NCBI RefSeq assembly: GCF_019703515.2
Contig: NC_059347.1
Coordinates: 20,172,001-20,236,000, forward strand
From: Myxocyprinus asiaticus
Taxonomy: Eukaryota; Chordata; Actinopteri; Cypriniformes; Catostomidae
DNA: 64,000 nucleotides
Direction of reading: 5' to 3'
The position numbers were made by a program, and so were the translations under genes. Positions 35,719 to 48,200 of the stretch are shown here, in pieces. The notes beneath the pieces are model-generated. The model saw nothing but the letters and a program-made list of their open reading frames with translations, did not search any database and had not been told where the DNA came from. Each line of letters opens with the position of its first letter. The first letter of the stretch is position 1.

Positions 35719-36326
35719 GCACATCCTGATTTTACCAAGTGAGAGGTGTTCCTGGGTCAACAAGGGAGGTGCTTAAGGTAATACTTATCAACCTATCAGA
35801 GCTGACTATGTGACATCATCCTGTTTCTGCTGAATGTGTGCCCTTTTTGAGTTCCAAAAGACTGCAATCAACATCTGAAATCGTTCAACTGGTGAAGGTA
35901 AGGACATTTATTTTAAATATTTACTTACATGTCACTTTGGAGCATAAACTACTTCAATTTTACCATAACATAATGAATAAAGAGATTATTAGCAAACATG
36001 CTCACATGTACAGATTTTGCCAACTTGCTGTCACCCAATGCTAGCATGCTTAATGTCATTTGATAGGTATGCTAAATTGTTCTTTTGTCTAATAACCATA
36101 ACTATTTTCATGAAGGGAAAGTTAAGATAAAATTAAACTGGATATACTTGTTAGACTATATGTCTGCAATAGCTAAACCTACGATATGTTGACCTAGGGA
36201 CATCATAATTTTTTTCATCTCAGGACAAAGTACATTTGATTTCGAATGTCTAACTGTGTTATGTATCATATTTAATATCTTAGTTTATTTTGTTCTTCCA
36301 CTATTACAGTTGGTTATACCATGGTT
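35719..36326 (+). repeat. Left arm (608 bp) of the large inverted repeat
   Basis: Nearly identical in inverse orientation to 53988-54595. Only a few single-base differences were noticed, for example CCAAAAGAC against CCAACAGAC near 35856, and TTACAGTTGG against TTACAATTGG near 36306. It contains the 21-bp segment 36187-36207, which is the same as part of the 45-bp satellite unit beginning just inside the arm. A 68-codon frame is conserved between the arms, but this follows from sequence identity and is not evidence of coding. Confidence 0.92.
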
Positions 36327-39300
36327 AACAGTTGTGTTATGTTATTCAGTTGTGTTGACCTAGGGACATCATACAGTTGTGTTGTGTTATTCAGTTGTGT
36401 TGACCTAGGGACATCATACAGTTGTGTTGTGTTATTCAGTTGTGTTGACCTAGGGACATCATACAGTTGTGTTGTGTTGTGTTGTGTTATTCAGTTGTGT
36501 TGACCTAGAGGCATCATACAGTTGTGTTGTGTTATTCAGTTGTGTTGACCTAGGGACATCATAGAGTAGTGTTGTGTTATTCAGTTGTGTTGACCTAGGG
36601 ACATCATACAGTTGTGTTGTGTTATTCAGTTGTGTTGACCTAGGGACATCATAGAGTAGTGTTGTGTTATTCAGTTGTGTTGACCTAGAGGCATCATACA
36701 GTTGTGTTGTGTTATTCAGTTGTGTTGACCTAGGGACATCATACAGTTGTGTTGTGTTATTCAGTTGTGTTGACCTAGGGACATCTTACAGTTGTGTTGT
36801 GTTGTGTTGTGTTGTGTTATTCAGTTGTGTTGACCTAGAGGCATCATACAGTTGTGTTGTGTTATTCAGTTGTGTTGACCTAGGGACATCATAGAGTAGT
36901 GTTGTGTTATTCAGTTGTGTTGACCTAGGGACATCATACAGTTGTGTTGTGTTATTCAGTTGTGTTGACCTAGGGACATCATAGAGCAGTGTTGTGTTAT
37001 TCAGTTGTGTTGACCTAGAGGCATCATACAGTTGTGTTGTGTTATTCAGTTGTGTTGACCTAGAGGCATCATACAGTTGTGTTGTGTTATTCAGTTGTGT
37101 TGACCTAGGGACATCATACAGTTGTGTTGTGTTATTCAGTTGTGTTGACCTAGGGACATCATACAGTTGTGTTGTGTTATTCAGTTGTGTTGACCTAGGG
37201 ACATCATACAGTTGTGTTGTGTTATTCAGTTGTGTTGACCCAGGGACATCATACAGTTGTGTTGTGTTATTCAGTTGTGTTGACCTAGGGACATCATACA
37301 GTTGTGTTGTGTTATTCAGTTGTGTTGACCTAGGGACATCATACAGTTGTGTTGTGTTATTCAGTTGTGTTGACCTAGGGACATCATACAGTTGTGTTGT
37401 GTTGTGTTGTGTTATTCAGTTGTGTTGACCTAGAGGCATCATACAGTTGTGTTGTGTTATTCAGTTGTGTTGACCTAGGGACATCATAGAGTAGTGTTGT
37501 GTTATTCAGTTGTGTTGACCTAGGGACATCATACAGTTGTGTTGTGTTATTCAGTTGTGTTGACCTAGGGACATCATACAGTTGTGTTGTGTTATTCAGT
37601 TGTGTTGACCTAGGGACATCTTACAGTTGTGTTGTGTTGTGTTGTGTTGTGTTATTCAGTTGTGTTGACCTAGAGGCATCATACAGTTGTGTTGTGTTAT
37701 TCAGTTGTGTTGACCTAGGGACATCATAGAGTAGTGTTGTGTTATTCAGTTGTGTTGACCTAGGGACATCATACAGTTGTGTTGTGTTATTCAGTTGTGT
37801 TGACCTAGGGACATCATAGAGTAGTGTTGTGTTATTCAGTTGTGTTGACCTAGAGGCATCATACAGTTGTGTTGTGTTATTCAGTTGTGTTGACCTAGAG
37901 GCATCATACAGTTGTGTTGTGTTATTCAGTTGTGTTGACCTAGGGACATCATACAGTTGTGTTGTGTTATTCAGTTGTGTTGAACTAGGGACATCATACA
38001 GTTGTGTTGTGTTATTCAGTTATGTTGACCTAGGGACATCATACAGTTGTGTTGTGTTATTCAGTTGTGTTGACCTAGGGACATCATACAGTTGTGTTGT
38101 GTTATTCAGTTGTGTTGACCTAGGGACATCATAGAGTAGTGTTGTGTTATTCAGTTGTGTTGACCCAGGGACATCATACATTTGTGTTGTGTTATTCAGT
38201 TGTGTTGACCTAGGGACATAATACCGTTGTGTTGTGTTATTCAGTTGTGTTGACCTAGGGACATCATACAGTTGTGTTGTGTTATTCAGTTGTGTTGACC
38301 TAGGGACATCATACAGTTGTGTTGTGTTATTCAGTTGTGTTGACCTAGGGACATCATAGAGTAGTGTTGTGTTATTCAGTTGTGTTGACCCAGGGACATC
38401 ATACATTTGTGTTGTGTTATTCAGTTGTGTTGACCTAGGGACATAATACCGTTGTGTTGTGTTATTCAGTTGTGTTGACCTAGGGACATCTTACAGTTGT
38501 GTTGTGTTGACCTAGGGACAACACATCATACAGTTGTGTTGTGTTATTCAGTTGTGTTGACCCAGGGACATCATACAGTTGTGTTGTGTTATTCAGTTGT
38601 GTTGACCTAGGGACATCATAGAGTAGTGTTGTGTTATTCAGTTGTGTTGACCCAGGGACATCATACATTTGTGTTGTGTTATTCAGTTGTGTTGACCTAG
38701 GGACATCATACCGTTGTGTTGTGTTATTCAGTTGTGTTGACCTAGGGACATCTTACAGTTGTGTTGTGTTGACCTAGGGACATCACATCATACAGTTGTG
38801 TTGTGTTATTCAGTTGTGTTGACCTAGGGACATCATACCGTTGTGTTGTGTTATTCAGTTGTGTTGACCTAGGGACATCATACAGTTGTGTTGTGTTATT
38901 CAGTTGTGTTGACCTAGGGACATCTTACAGTTGTGTTGTGTTATTCAGTTGTGTTGACCTAGGGACATCATACAGTTGTGTTGTGTTATTCAGTTGTGTT
39001 GACCTAGGGACATCATACAGTTGTGTTGTGTTATTCAGTTGTGTTGACCTAGAGGCATCATACAGTTGTGTTGTGTTATTCAGTTGTGTTGACCTAGGGA
39101 CATCATAGAGTTGTGTTGTGTTATTCAGTTGTGTTGACCTAGGGACATCATACAGTTGTGTTGTGTTATTCAGTTGTGTTGACCTAGGGACATCATAGAG
39201 TAGTGTTGTGTTATTCAGTTGTGTTGACCTAGGGACATCATAGAGTAGTGTTGTGTTATTCAGTTGTGTTGACCTAGAGGCATCATACAGTTGTGTTGTG

Positions 39301-42300
39301 TTATTCAGTTGTGTTGACCTAGGGACATCATACAGTTGTGTTGTGTTATTCAGTTGTGTTGACCCAGGGACATCATACAGTTGTGTTGTGTTATTCAGTT
39401 GTGTTGACCTAGGGACATCATAGAGTAGTGTTGTGTTATTCAGTTGTGTTGACCCAGGGACATCATACATTTGTGTTGTGTTATTCAGTTGTGTTGACCT
39501 AGGGACATAATACCGTTGTGTTGTGTTATTCAGTTGTGTTGACCTAGGGACATCTTACAGTTGTGTTGTGTTGACCTAGGGACATCACATCATACAGTTG
39601 TGTTGTGTTATTCAGTTGTGTTGACCTAGGGACATAATACCGTTGTGTTGTGTTATTCAGTTGTGTTGACCTAGGGACATCTTACAGTTGTGTTGTGTTG
39701 ACCTAGGGACAACACATCATACAGTTGTGTTGTGTTATTCAGTTGTGTTGACCCAGGGACATCATACAGTTGTGTTGTGTTATTCAGTTGTGTTGACCTA
39801 GGGACATCATAGAGTAGTGTTGTGTTATTCAGTTGTGTTGACCCAGGGACATCATACATTTGTGTTGTGTTATTCAGTTGTGTTGACCTAGGGACATCAT
39901 ACCGTTGTGTTGTGTTATTCAGTTGTGTTGACCTAGGGACATCTTACAGTTGTGTTGTGTTGACCTAGGGACATCACATCATACAGTTGTGTTGTGTTAT
40001 TCAGTTGTGTTGACCTAGGGACATCATACCGTTGTGTTGTGTTATTCAGTTGTGTTGACCTAGGGACATCATACAGTTGTGTTGTGTTATTCAGTTGTGT
40101 TGACCTAGGGACATCTTACAGTTGTGTTGTGTTATTCAGTTGTGTTGACCTAGGGACATCATACAGTTGTGTTGTGTTATTCAGTTGTGTTGACCTAGGG
40201 ACATCATACAGTTGTGTTGTGTTATTCAGTTGTGTTGACCTAGAGGCATCATACAGTTGTGTTGTGTTATTCAGTTGTGTTGACCTAGGGACATCATAGA
40301 GTTGTGTTGTGTTATTCAGTTGTGTTGACCTAGGGACATCATACAGTTGTGTTGTGTTATTCAGTTGTGTTGACCTAGGGACATCATAGAGTAGTGTTGT
40401 GTTATTCAGTTGTGTTGACCTAGGGACATCATAGAGTAGTGTTGTGTTATTCAGTTGTGTTGACCTAGAGGCATCATACAGTTGTGTTGTGTTATTCAGT
40501 TGTGTTGACCTAGGGACATCATACAGTTGTGTTGTGTTATTCAGTTGTGTTGACCCAGGGACATCATACAGTTGTGTTGTGTTATTCAGTTGTGTTGACC
40601 TAGGGACATCATAGAGTAGTGTTGTGTTATTCAGTTGTGTTGACCCAGGGACATCATACATTTGTGTTGTGTTATTCAGTTGTGTTGACCTAGGGACATA
40701 ATACCGTTGTGTTGTGTTATTCAGTTGTGTTGACCTAGGGACATCTTACAGTTGTGTTGTGTTGACCTAGGGACATCACATCATACAGTTGTGTTGTGTT
40801 ATTCAGTTGTGTTGACCCAGGGACATCATACAGTTGTGTTGTGTTATTCAGTTGTGTTGACCTAGGGACATCATAGAGTAGTGTTGTGTTATTCAGTTGT
40901 GTTGACCCAGGGACATCATACATTTGTGTTGTGTTATTCAGTTGTGTTGACCTAGGGACATCATACCGTTGTGTTGTGTTATTCAGTTGTGTTGACCTAG
41001 GGACATCTTACAGTTGTGTTGTGTTGACCTAGGGACATCACATCATACAGTTGTGTTGTGTTATTCAGTTGTGTTGACCTAGGGACATCATACCGTTGTG
41101 TTGTGTTATTCAGTTGTGTTGACCTAGGGACATCATACAGTTGTGTTGTGTTATTCAGTTGTGTTGACCTAGGGACATCTTACAGTTGTGTTGTGTTATT
41201 CAGTTGTGTTGACCTAGGGACATCATAGAGTAGTGTTGTGTTATTCAGTTGTGTTGACCTAGGGACATCATACAGTTGTGTTGTGTTATTCAGTTGTGTT
41301 GACCTAGAGGCATCATACAGTTGTGTTGTGTTATTCAGTTGTGTTGACCTAGGGACATCATAGAGTTGTGTTGTGTTATTCAGTTGTGTTGACCTAGGGA
41401 CATCATACAGTTGTGTTGTGTTATTCAGTTGTGTTGACCTAGGGACATCATAGAGTAGTGTTGTGTTATTCAGTTGTGTTGACCTAGGGACATCATACAG
41501 TTGTGTTGTGTTATTCAGTTGTGTTGACCCAGGGACATCATACAGTTGTGTTGTGTTATTCAGTTGTGTTGACCTAGGGACATCATAGAGTAGTGTTGTG
41601 TTATTCAGTTGTGTTGACCCAGGGACATCATACATTTGTGTTGTGTTATTCAGTTGTGTTGACCTAGGGACATCATACCGTTGTGTTGTGTTATTCAGTT
41701 TTGTTGACCTAGGGACATCTTACAGTTGTGTTGTGTTGACCTAGGGACATCACATCATACAGTTGTGTTGTGTTATTCAGTTGTGTTGACCTAGGGACAT
41801 CATACCGTTGTGTTGTGTTATTCAGTTGTGTTGACCTAGGGACATCATACAGTTGTGTTGTGTTATTCAGTTGTGTTGACCTAGGGACATCTTACAGTTG
41901 TGTTGTGTTATTCAGTTGTGTTGACCTAGGGACATCATACAGTTGTGTTGTGTTATTCAGATGTGTTGACCTAGGAACATCATACAGTTGTGTTGTGTTA
42001 TTCAGTTGTGTTGACCTAGGGACATCTTACAGTTGTGTTGTGTTGTGTTGTGTTATTCAGTTGTGTTGACCTAGAGGCATCATACAGTTGTGTTGTGTTA
42101 TTCAGTTGTGTTGACCTAGGGACATCATAGAGTAGTGTTGTGTTATTCAGTTGTGTTGACCTAGGGACATCATACAGTTGTGTTGTGTTATTCAGTTGTG
42201 TTGACCTAGGGACATCATAGAGTAGTGTTGTGTTATTCAGTTGTGTTGACCTAGAGGCATCATACAGTTGTGTTGTGTTATTCAGTTGTGTTGACCTAGG

Positions 42301-43837
42301 GACATCATACAGTTGTGTTGTGTTATTCAGTTGTGTTGACCTAGGGACATCATACAGTTGTGTTGTGTTATTCAGTTGTGTTGACCTAGGGACATCATAC
42401 AGTTGTGTTGTGTTATTCAGTTGTGTTGACCTAGGGACATCTTACAGTTGTGTTGTGTTATTCAGTTGTGTTGACCCAGGGACATCATACAGTTGTGTTG
42501 TGTTATTCAGTTGTGTTGACCTAGGGACATCATAGAGTAGTGTTGTGTTATTCAGTTGTGTTGACCCAGGGACATCATACATTTGTGTTGTGTTATTCAG
42601 TTGTGTTGACCTAGGGACATCATACCGTTGTGTTGTGTTATTCAGTTGTGTTGACCTAGGGACATCTTACAGTTGTGTTGTGTTGACCTAGGGACATCAC
42701 ATCATACAGTTGTGTTGTGTTATTCAGTTGTGTTGACCTAGGGACATCATAGAGTAGTGTTGTGTTATTCAGTTGTGTTGACCCAGGGACATCATACATT
42801 TGTGTTGTGTTATTCAGTTGTGTTGACCTAGGGACATCATACCGTTGTGTTGTGTTATTCAGTTGTGTTGACCTAGGGACATCTTACAGTTGTGTTGTGT
42901 TGACCTAGGGACATCACATCATACAGTTGTGTTGTGTTATTCAGTTGTGTTGACCTAGGGACATCATACCGTTGTGTTGTGTTATTCAGTTGTGTTGACC
43001 TAGGGACATCATACAGTTGTGTTGTGTTATTCAGTTGTGTTGACCTAGGGACATCTTACAGTTGTGTTGTGTTATTCAGTTGTGTTGACCTAGGGACATC
43101 ATACAGTTGTGTTGTGTTATTCAGTTGTGTTGACCTAGAGGCATCATACAGTTGTGTTGTGTTATTCAGTTGTGTTGACCTAGGGACATCATACAGTTGT
43201 GTTGTGTTATTCAGTTGTGTTGACCTAGGGACATCATACAGTTGTGTTGTGTTATTCAGTTGTGTTGACCTAGGGACATCATACAGTTGTGTTGTGTTAT
43301 TCAGTTGTGTTGACCTAGGGACATCATAGAGTAGTGTTGTGTTATTCAGTTGTGTTGTGTTATTCAGTTGTGTTGACCTAGGGACATCATACAGTTGTGT
43401 TGTGTTATTCAGTTGTGTTGACCTAGAGGCATCATACAGTTGTGTTGTGTTATTCAGTTGTGTTGACCTAGGGACATCATACAGTTGTGTTGTGTTATTC
43501 AGTTGTGTTGACCTAGGGACATCATACAGTTGTGTTGTGTTATTCAGTTGTGTTGACCTAGGGACATCATACAGTTGTGTTGTGTTATTCAGTTGTGTTG
43601 ACCTAGGGACATCATAGAGTAGTGTTGTGTTATTCAGTTGTGTTGACCTAGAGGCATCATACAGTAGTGTTGTGTTATTCAGTTGTGTTGACCTAGGGAC
43701 ATCATACAGTTGTGTTGTGTTATTCAGTTGTGTTGACCTAGGGACATCATAGAGTTGTGTTGTGTTATTCAGTTGTGTTGACCTAGGGACATCATAGAGT
43801 AGTGTTGTGTTATACAGTTGTGTTGTGTTATCCAGTT
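36327..43837 (+). repeat. Left satellite array, 45-bp unit, about 7.5 kb
   Basis: Roughly 165 head-to-tail copies. The unit is GTTGTGTTGTGTTATTCAGT followed by TGTGTTGACCTAGGGACATC and ATACA. Frequent variants are GACCCAGGG, GACCTAGAGGCATC, ATAGAGTAGTG, ATACCG and CTTACAG, plus units lengthened by extra GTTGT steps and units shortened to GTTGTGTTGACC..ACATCACATC. Because 45 is a multiple of 3 and the unit lacks stops in one frame per strand, long frames appear (CVVLFSCVDLGTSYS on plus, LYDVPRSTQLNNTTQ on minus). They are artefacts of periodicity. Segments repeat at a higher order of 835 bp and 1191 bp. Confidence 0.97.
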
Positions 43838-44344
43838 AAGCATATGGTCATGTGGAATTCACTGTCTGCAAGAAAACATTTTTACCACTTTGATTTTTTG
43901 AAAAACCTACTTGGTCCACCTTTTTAAGCTTGTCCTAGTCCGTTTGTCTGATTCTCACAAAATGTTGTAAGCATTATCTTGAGTGGTTTTTAACAAAAGG
44001 TTAAGTCATTTGAAAGATATAAGTGAGCACATATTTAGTGCGTGGCCTATAATCTCCAACTGGCCTCTTGCAAGTAGAAAATTGTTAGGTTACATGCCAA
44101 ATTTAATTATTTCCAGTGCTAGAGGTACTAAGACTGTACAACTGAGATAATAGAAGTTAAAAATCTGGTACCAAAACAATTTTCCACAGGATCAGTTCTG
44201 TCAAATGGTCATACACATGATACTTGCTGTTTGTGGCTGTTTTTTAAGGTCTTGTCTATACAGTATATCTGTATAAAACTTTATGTAGAGTCATTTGACA
44301 AACATAACGAGGCATGAGTTAACACGATTAAATACCCTTAGATC
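43838..44344. other. Spacer between satellite array and Tc1 pseudogene
   Basis: AT-rich unique-looking sequence. The left inverted repeat expected for the adjacent Tc1 element is not seen here, so it was probably lost. Confidence 0.5.
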
Positions 44345-45366
<1,022 letters not shown>

Positions 45367-45716
45367 GGCTCAGTATCTAGCCTGTTCAGTGCATCCACGT
45401 GAGAGCTAACAAACTCATTGACTATTTATACACAGACACTAATTGCAATTTAAAAAGCCACAGGTGTGAGAAATTAAACTTTAATTGTCATTTAAACCTG
45501 TGTGTGTCAACTTGTGTGTCTGTAACAAGGCCAAACATTCAAGGGTATGTAATCTTTTGATCAGGGCCATTTGGGTGATTTCTGTTACCATTATGATTTA
45601 AAAAAAGAGCCAAACAACTATGTGATAATAAATGGCTTCATATGATCACTATCCTTAAATAAAAGACAGTTTCACAATTTCTGCCAGGGTATGCAAACTT
45701 TTGAGCACAACTGTAG
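45367..45716 (-). mobile_element. Right flank and inverted repeat of the Tc1-like element
   Basis: Ends in CCAGGGTATGCAAACTTTTG, AGCACAACTGTA, identical to the terminus of the deletion derivative at 30417-30722. Between the coding start and this terminus is the same GGGCCATTTGGGTGATTTCT block as in the derivative. Confidence 0.88.
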
Positions 45717-45882
45717 TAGGATTTCAATGATGTCCTTCATTAGTCAATGAGCATTTTACACCAGTACTGATCTACACTACCTGAACTTCTAATAACTCTT
45801 CTGAACTATCTGAAGCTCTACTGAACATCTATTAAATATTTATTGAAATGTAACAATGATTTGATTCATGTTCTTTTGTTTT

Positions 45883-46670
45883 TTACATAAACTGACTGAT
45901 TAAAAATAAGATGATAACATCAAGAGCTTGTGGTCCAAATGTATGAGTGTGAAGACTGAAAGGTGATTCTTCTCCCAGTTTTTCCTTCAGCAAGTGCTGG
46001 ATAGTGCATTGTGAATTCCTGTAACGGTGAGGAGGAAAGAAAGCAAGAATCTTGTTAATATTATACAAATTAAAATTTCACTTTGTTGAAGATCTTACAA
46101 AATCAAGCAACTTACTTCACAACCTCTGCCTCAGCACTGGGAATATTTCCGCTAACATCAAGGTGGACATGTCGCCCAAGCATGGCTTCCAGCTCCTGGG
46201 CTAAGTCAGTGGCCTTCCCTTCACAGAGAGCAGAGAAGGTATTCACTTTGGTCTCTGCTTTTTTCGGTCACTGTTCCCTGAATTGCATGGGGAGATCCTC
46301 TTTACGAACCTTTGGATAAAATCACTTTGTTACTAAATGAATATACCTTTCTGATTTGCTTTAAATGAAAACAGCCATTAATTGGAACAAATACAAACCC
46401 TAATAAGACTTCTTAACATGTTGTTAGACATGTTTTCTGTCATGATCCTTCTTTTAAGTTCATCTTTAGTTACTGTGTACTTTCTTTTGGTGCCTGGCAC
46501 TGTCAGCCTTCCCAAAATGGTGTAGTTTCTTCCCTGAGCCATTTTTTCCTTTTCTCTTCTCTCAGCTCTCTTCTTTGCTATGCTTTCTTCATGCTCACTC
46601 TCAACAGCGTTTCTCTCTTTTACAATTTCTCTTTCTTCAGCTTTGTTTTCCTCTGCTCCTCTTCCCTGTA
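45883..46670 (-). pseudogene. AP-2-like helix-span-helix gene segment (three exons, one in-frame stop)
   Basis: Minus-strand exons 46399-46670, 46116-46309 and 45883-46018, with consensus borders and matching phases (0, then 2). Exon 1 encodes a Glu/Lys/Arg-rich stretch (KKRAERREKEKMAQG), then GRLTVPGTKRKYTVTKDELK, RRIMTENMSNNMLRSLIR. This matches the transcription factor AP-2 pattern of KY.VT..E..RR(L/I), then LNAS-like LL and LR. Exon 2 encodes KKAETKVNTFSALCEGKATD, LAQELEAML, like the AP-2 segment around the conserved 'A.VT.LTSL.EGEA..LA'. Exon 3 ends with FSLHTHTFGPQALDVII, like AP-2 'LITHGFGSPA'. TGA at 46268-46270 interrupts exon 2 where AP-2 proteins have Arg; a CGA-to-TGA change would explain it. 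It is divergent from classical AP-2. Confidence 0.6.
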
Positions 46671-46729
46671 CTGCACAGGTAAAATTCAAATGGTCAGTAG
46701 CCAATATTACAAGAATAATATAGCACCAT

Positions 46730-46875
46730 TTAAAGGGATAGTTCACCTATCTGTCTTCATTTAATCACCCTTGTGTTGTTCCAAACCCGGATGACTTTCT
46801 TTAATATGTGGAACACAAAAGGAGATATTTGCAGAATGTCTCAAGGAAATATTCACATTCTGTCGAAACTCCAGG
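46730..46875 (+). mobile_element. MITE family C, truncated copy 3
   Basis: AAAGGGATAGTTCACCTATC, then TTCATTTAATCACCCTTGTG and GATGACTTTCTT..AATATGTGGAACACAAAAG. Only the left part of the family is present, just upstream of the AP-2-like exon 1. Confidence 0.65.
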
Positions 46876-46983
46876 TGTGTTCCACAGAGGAGAGAATGTT
46901 CAATTCACCATTCACAATAATAATAATAACAATAATTGATAATTAATTAAACTGAAATGTATGCTTGTGCAACCTACATTGTA

Positions 46984-48053
46984 TTTAAACGTACACTCAG
47001 TAATTTTTCCAACATTAAAAAGAAAGAAATATACTGCTAAAGAAATGAATTGTATATGGGGGCCGTGGTGTTAGGATCACATGATCAGGCGAATAATACT
47101 AGCTTAATCTTAGTAACTGCCTGTTTTTGGACAGTTTGATTCATGGATTCAATTCTGGATTAAATCATGTATTTAGAATTTTTATGGATTTTAGAATTTA
47201 ATCAGGAATTATATTCTATTATGGTATTGGAAACTGGAATCTATTGCATTTGAATGTGCTGCAAACATGCCCATAGGTGTTAATGTAAGTTCAAGATGAT
47301 ATGCATATGTATATGGAAAATAATTTTTTGCAATTAAATGAAAGTAAAAGTGAAATTTTGATTTAAGGCCTTAAACATATGTGTGTTTTGACAGCTGCGG
47401 TTTGAAATAATTGCCTGTGGTATTTTAGATAGTATACTATAGGAGAAATGCAAGTCTGATCATTCTGAGAGATGAAACAAAAAATACTGTCTGATAAGTC
47501 AGAACAGCCTTCTGAGCCAGGTTTGGTGAATGTAGCTTAAATGCTCTAGGAATTAACAGTCCAAATTTTTTAATGAGAGTCTAAAAGATTTTTGGCCACT
47601 TTGAACTCCCTTAAAGCACATTCCTGTTCCAGTATTACAACATTCAATCGGTAATCTTTCATGTGTTTACGTAATCATTTTTCCATCATTTAAAACGTTT
47701 TAAATGAATAGCACTTTTGAAAAATGTTTAAAATAACGCACACTCATATGAGATGAAGATTTCAGTCATACTGTATCAGTGGTCTGATAAAAGCTTTTTT
47801 ATTTTAATTGGAACTGGTCGCCTATAGGGGCTGATATTTTGAGATAGCAAAATTTGCCGAATACTATTCACTTTATCTCTGTAATCTCTCTGATACTGGA
47901 CACACTCAGAGAATAAATTATCAAAGCTGATGATAAATAGCACATTTTTTTTAATGGCATTGGTAAATAAAAACTTTAGCTTTTGAGGGATGCTGCATCT
48001 CCGCAACTAGGTGTCAAGACAAAATAAACAAAGAATTACTGTGTGCACTTATA
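46984..48053. mobile_element. MITE family B, composite copy 2
   Basis: Starts TTAAACGTACACTCAGTAAT and ends ATTACTGTGTGCACTTATAA. The part 47690-48053 resembles 10967-11303 (CACTTTTGAAAAATGTTTAA, CACTCATATGAGATGAAGAT). The length exceeds the other copies, so two family members or an insertion may be fused here. Confidence 0.5.
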
Positions 48054-48200
48054 AATTGATAATTACATTTTAGTAAATTCAAAGATTATTACATCAGGTT
48101 CAAATTACTATGTGTAAAAATACATTTACTGTATATTAGAGCCATTAAACAATAGAACCAACCTTCAAATGTTCCGGAACACCTCCATGTTGTCATTTAC

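Noticed and set aside
35838..36044. A 68-codon frame conserved with one amino-acid change in the inverse arm (54270-54476)
   Set aside because: Conservation follows from the near-identical 608-bp arms. A single non-synonymous difference gives no sign of coding constraint, and no family is recognised.
36321..43617. Many open frames of 60-181 codons with a 15-residue repeat on both strands, resembling a repeat protein gene
   Set aside because: The satellite unit is 45 bp and lacks stops in one frame on each strand, so such frames arise automatically. They have no start context, splice sites or non-repeat domain, and are broken by 5- and 10-bp unit length changes.
36327..43837. CRISPR-like direct repeat array
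   Set aside because: Repeats are contiguous 45-bp units with no unique spacers, in a vertebrate-type genome, with no cas genes.
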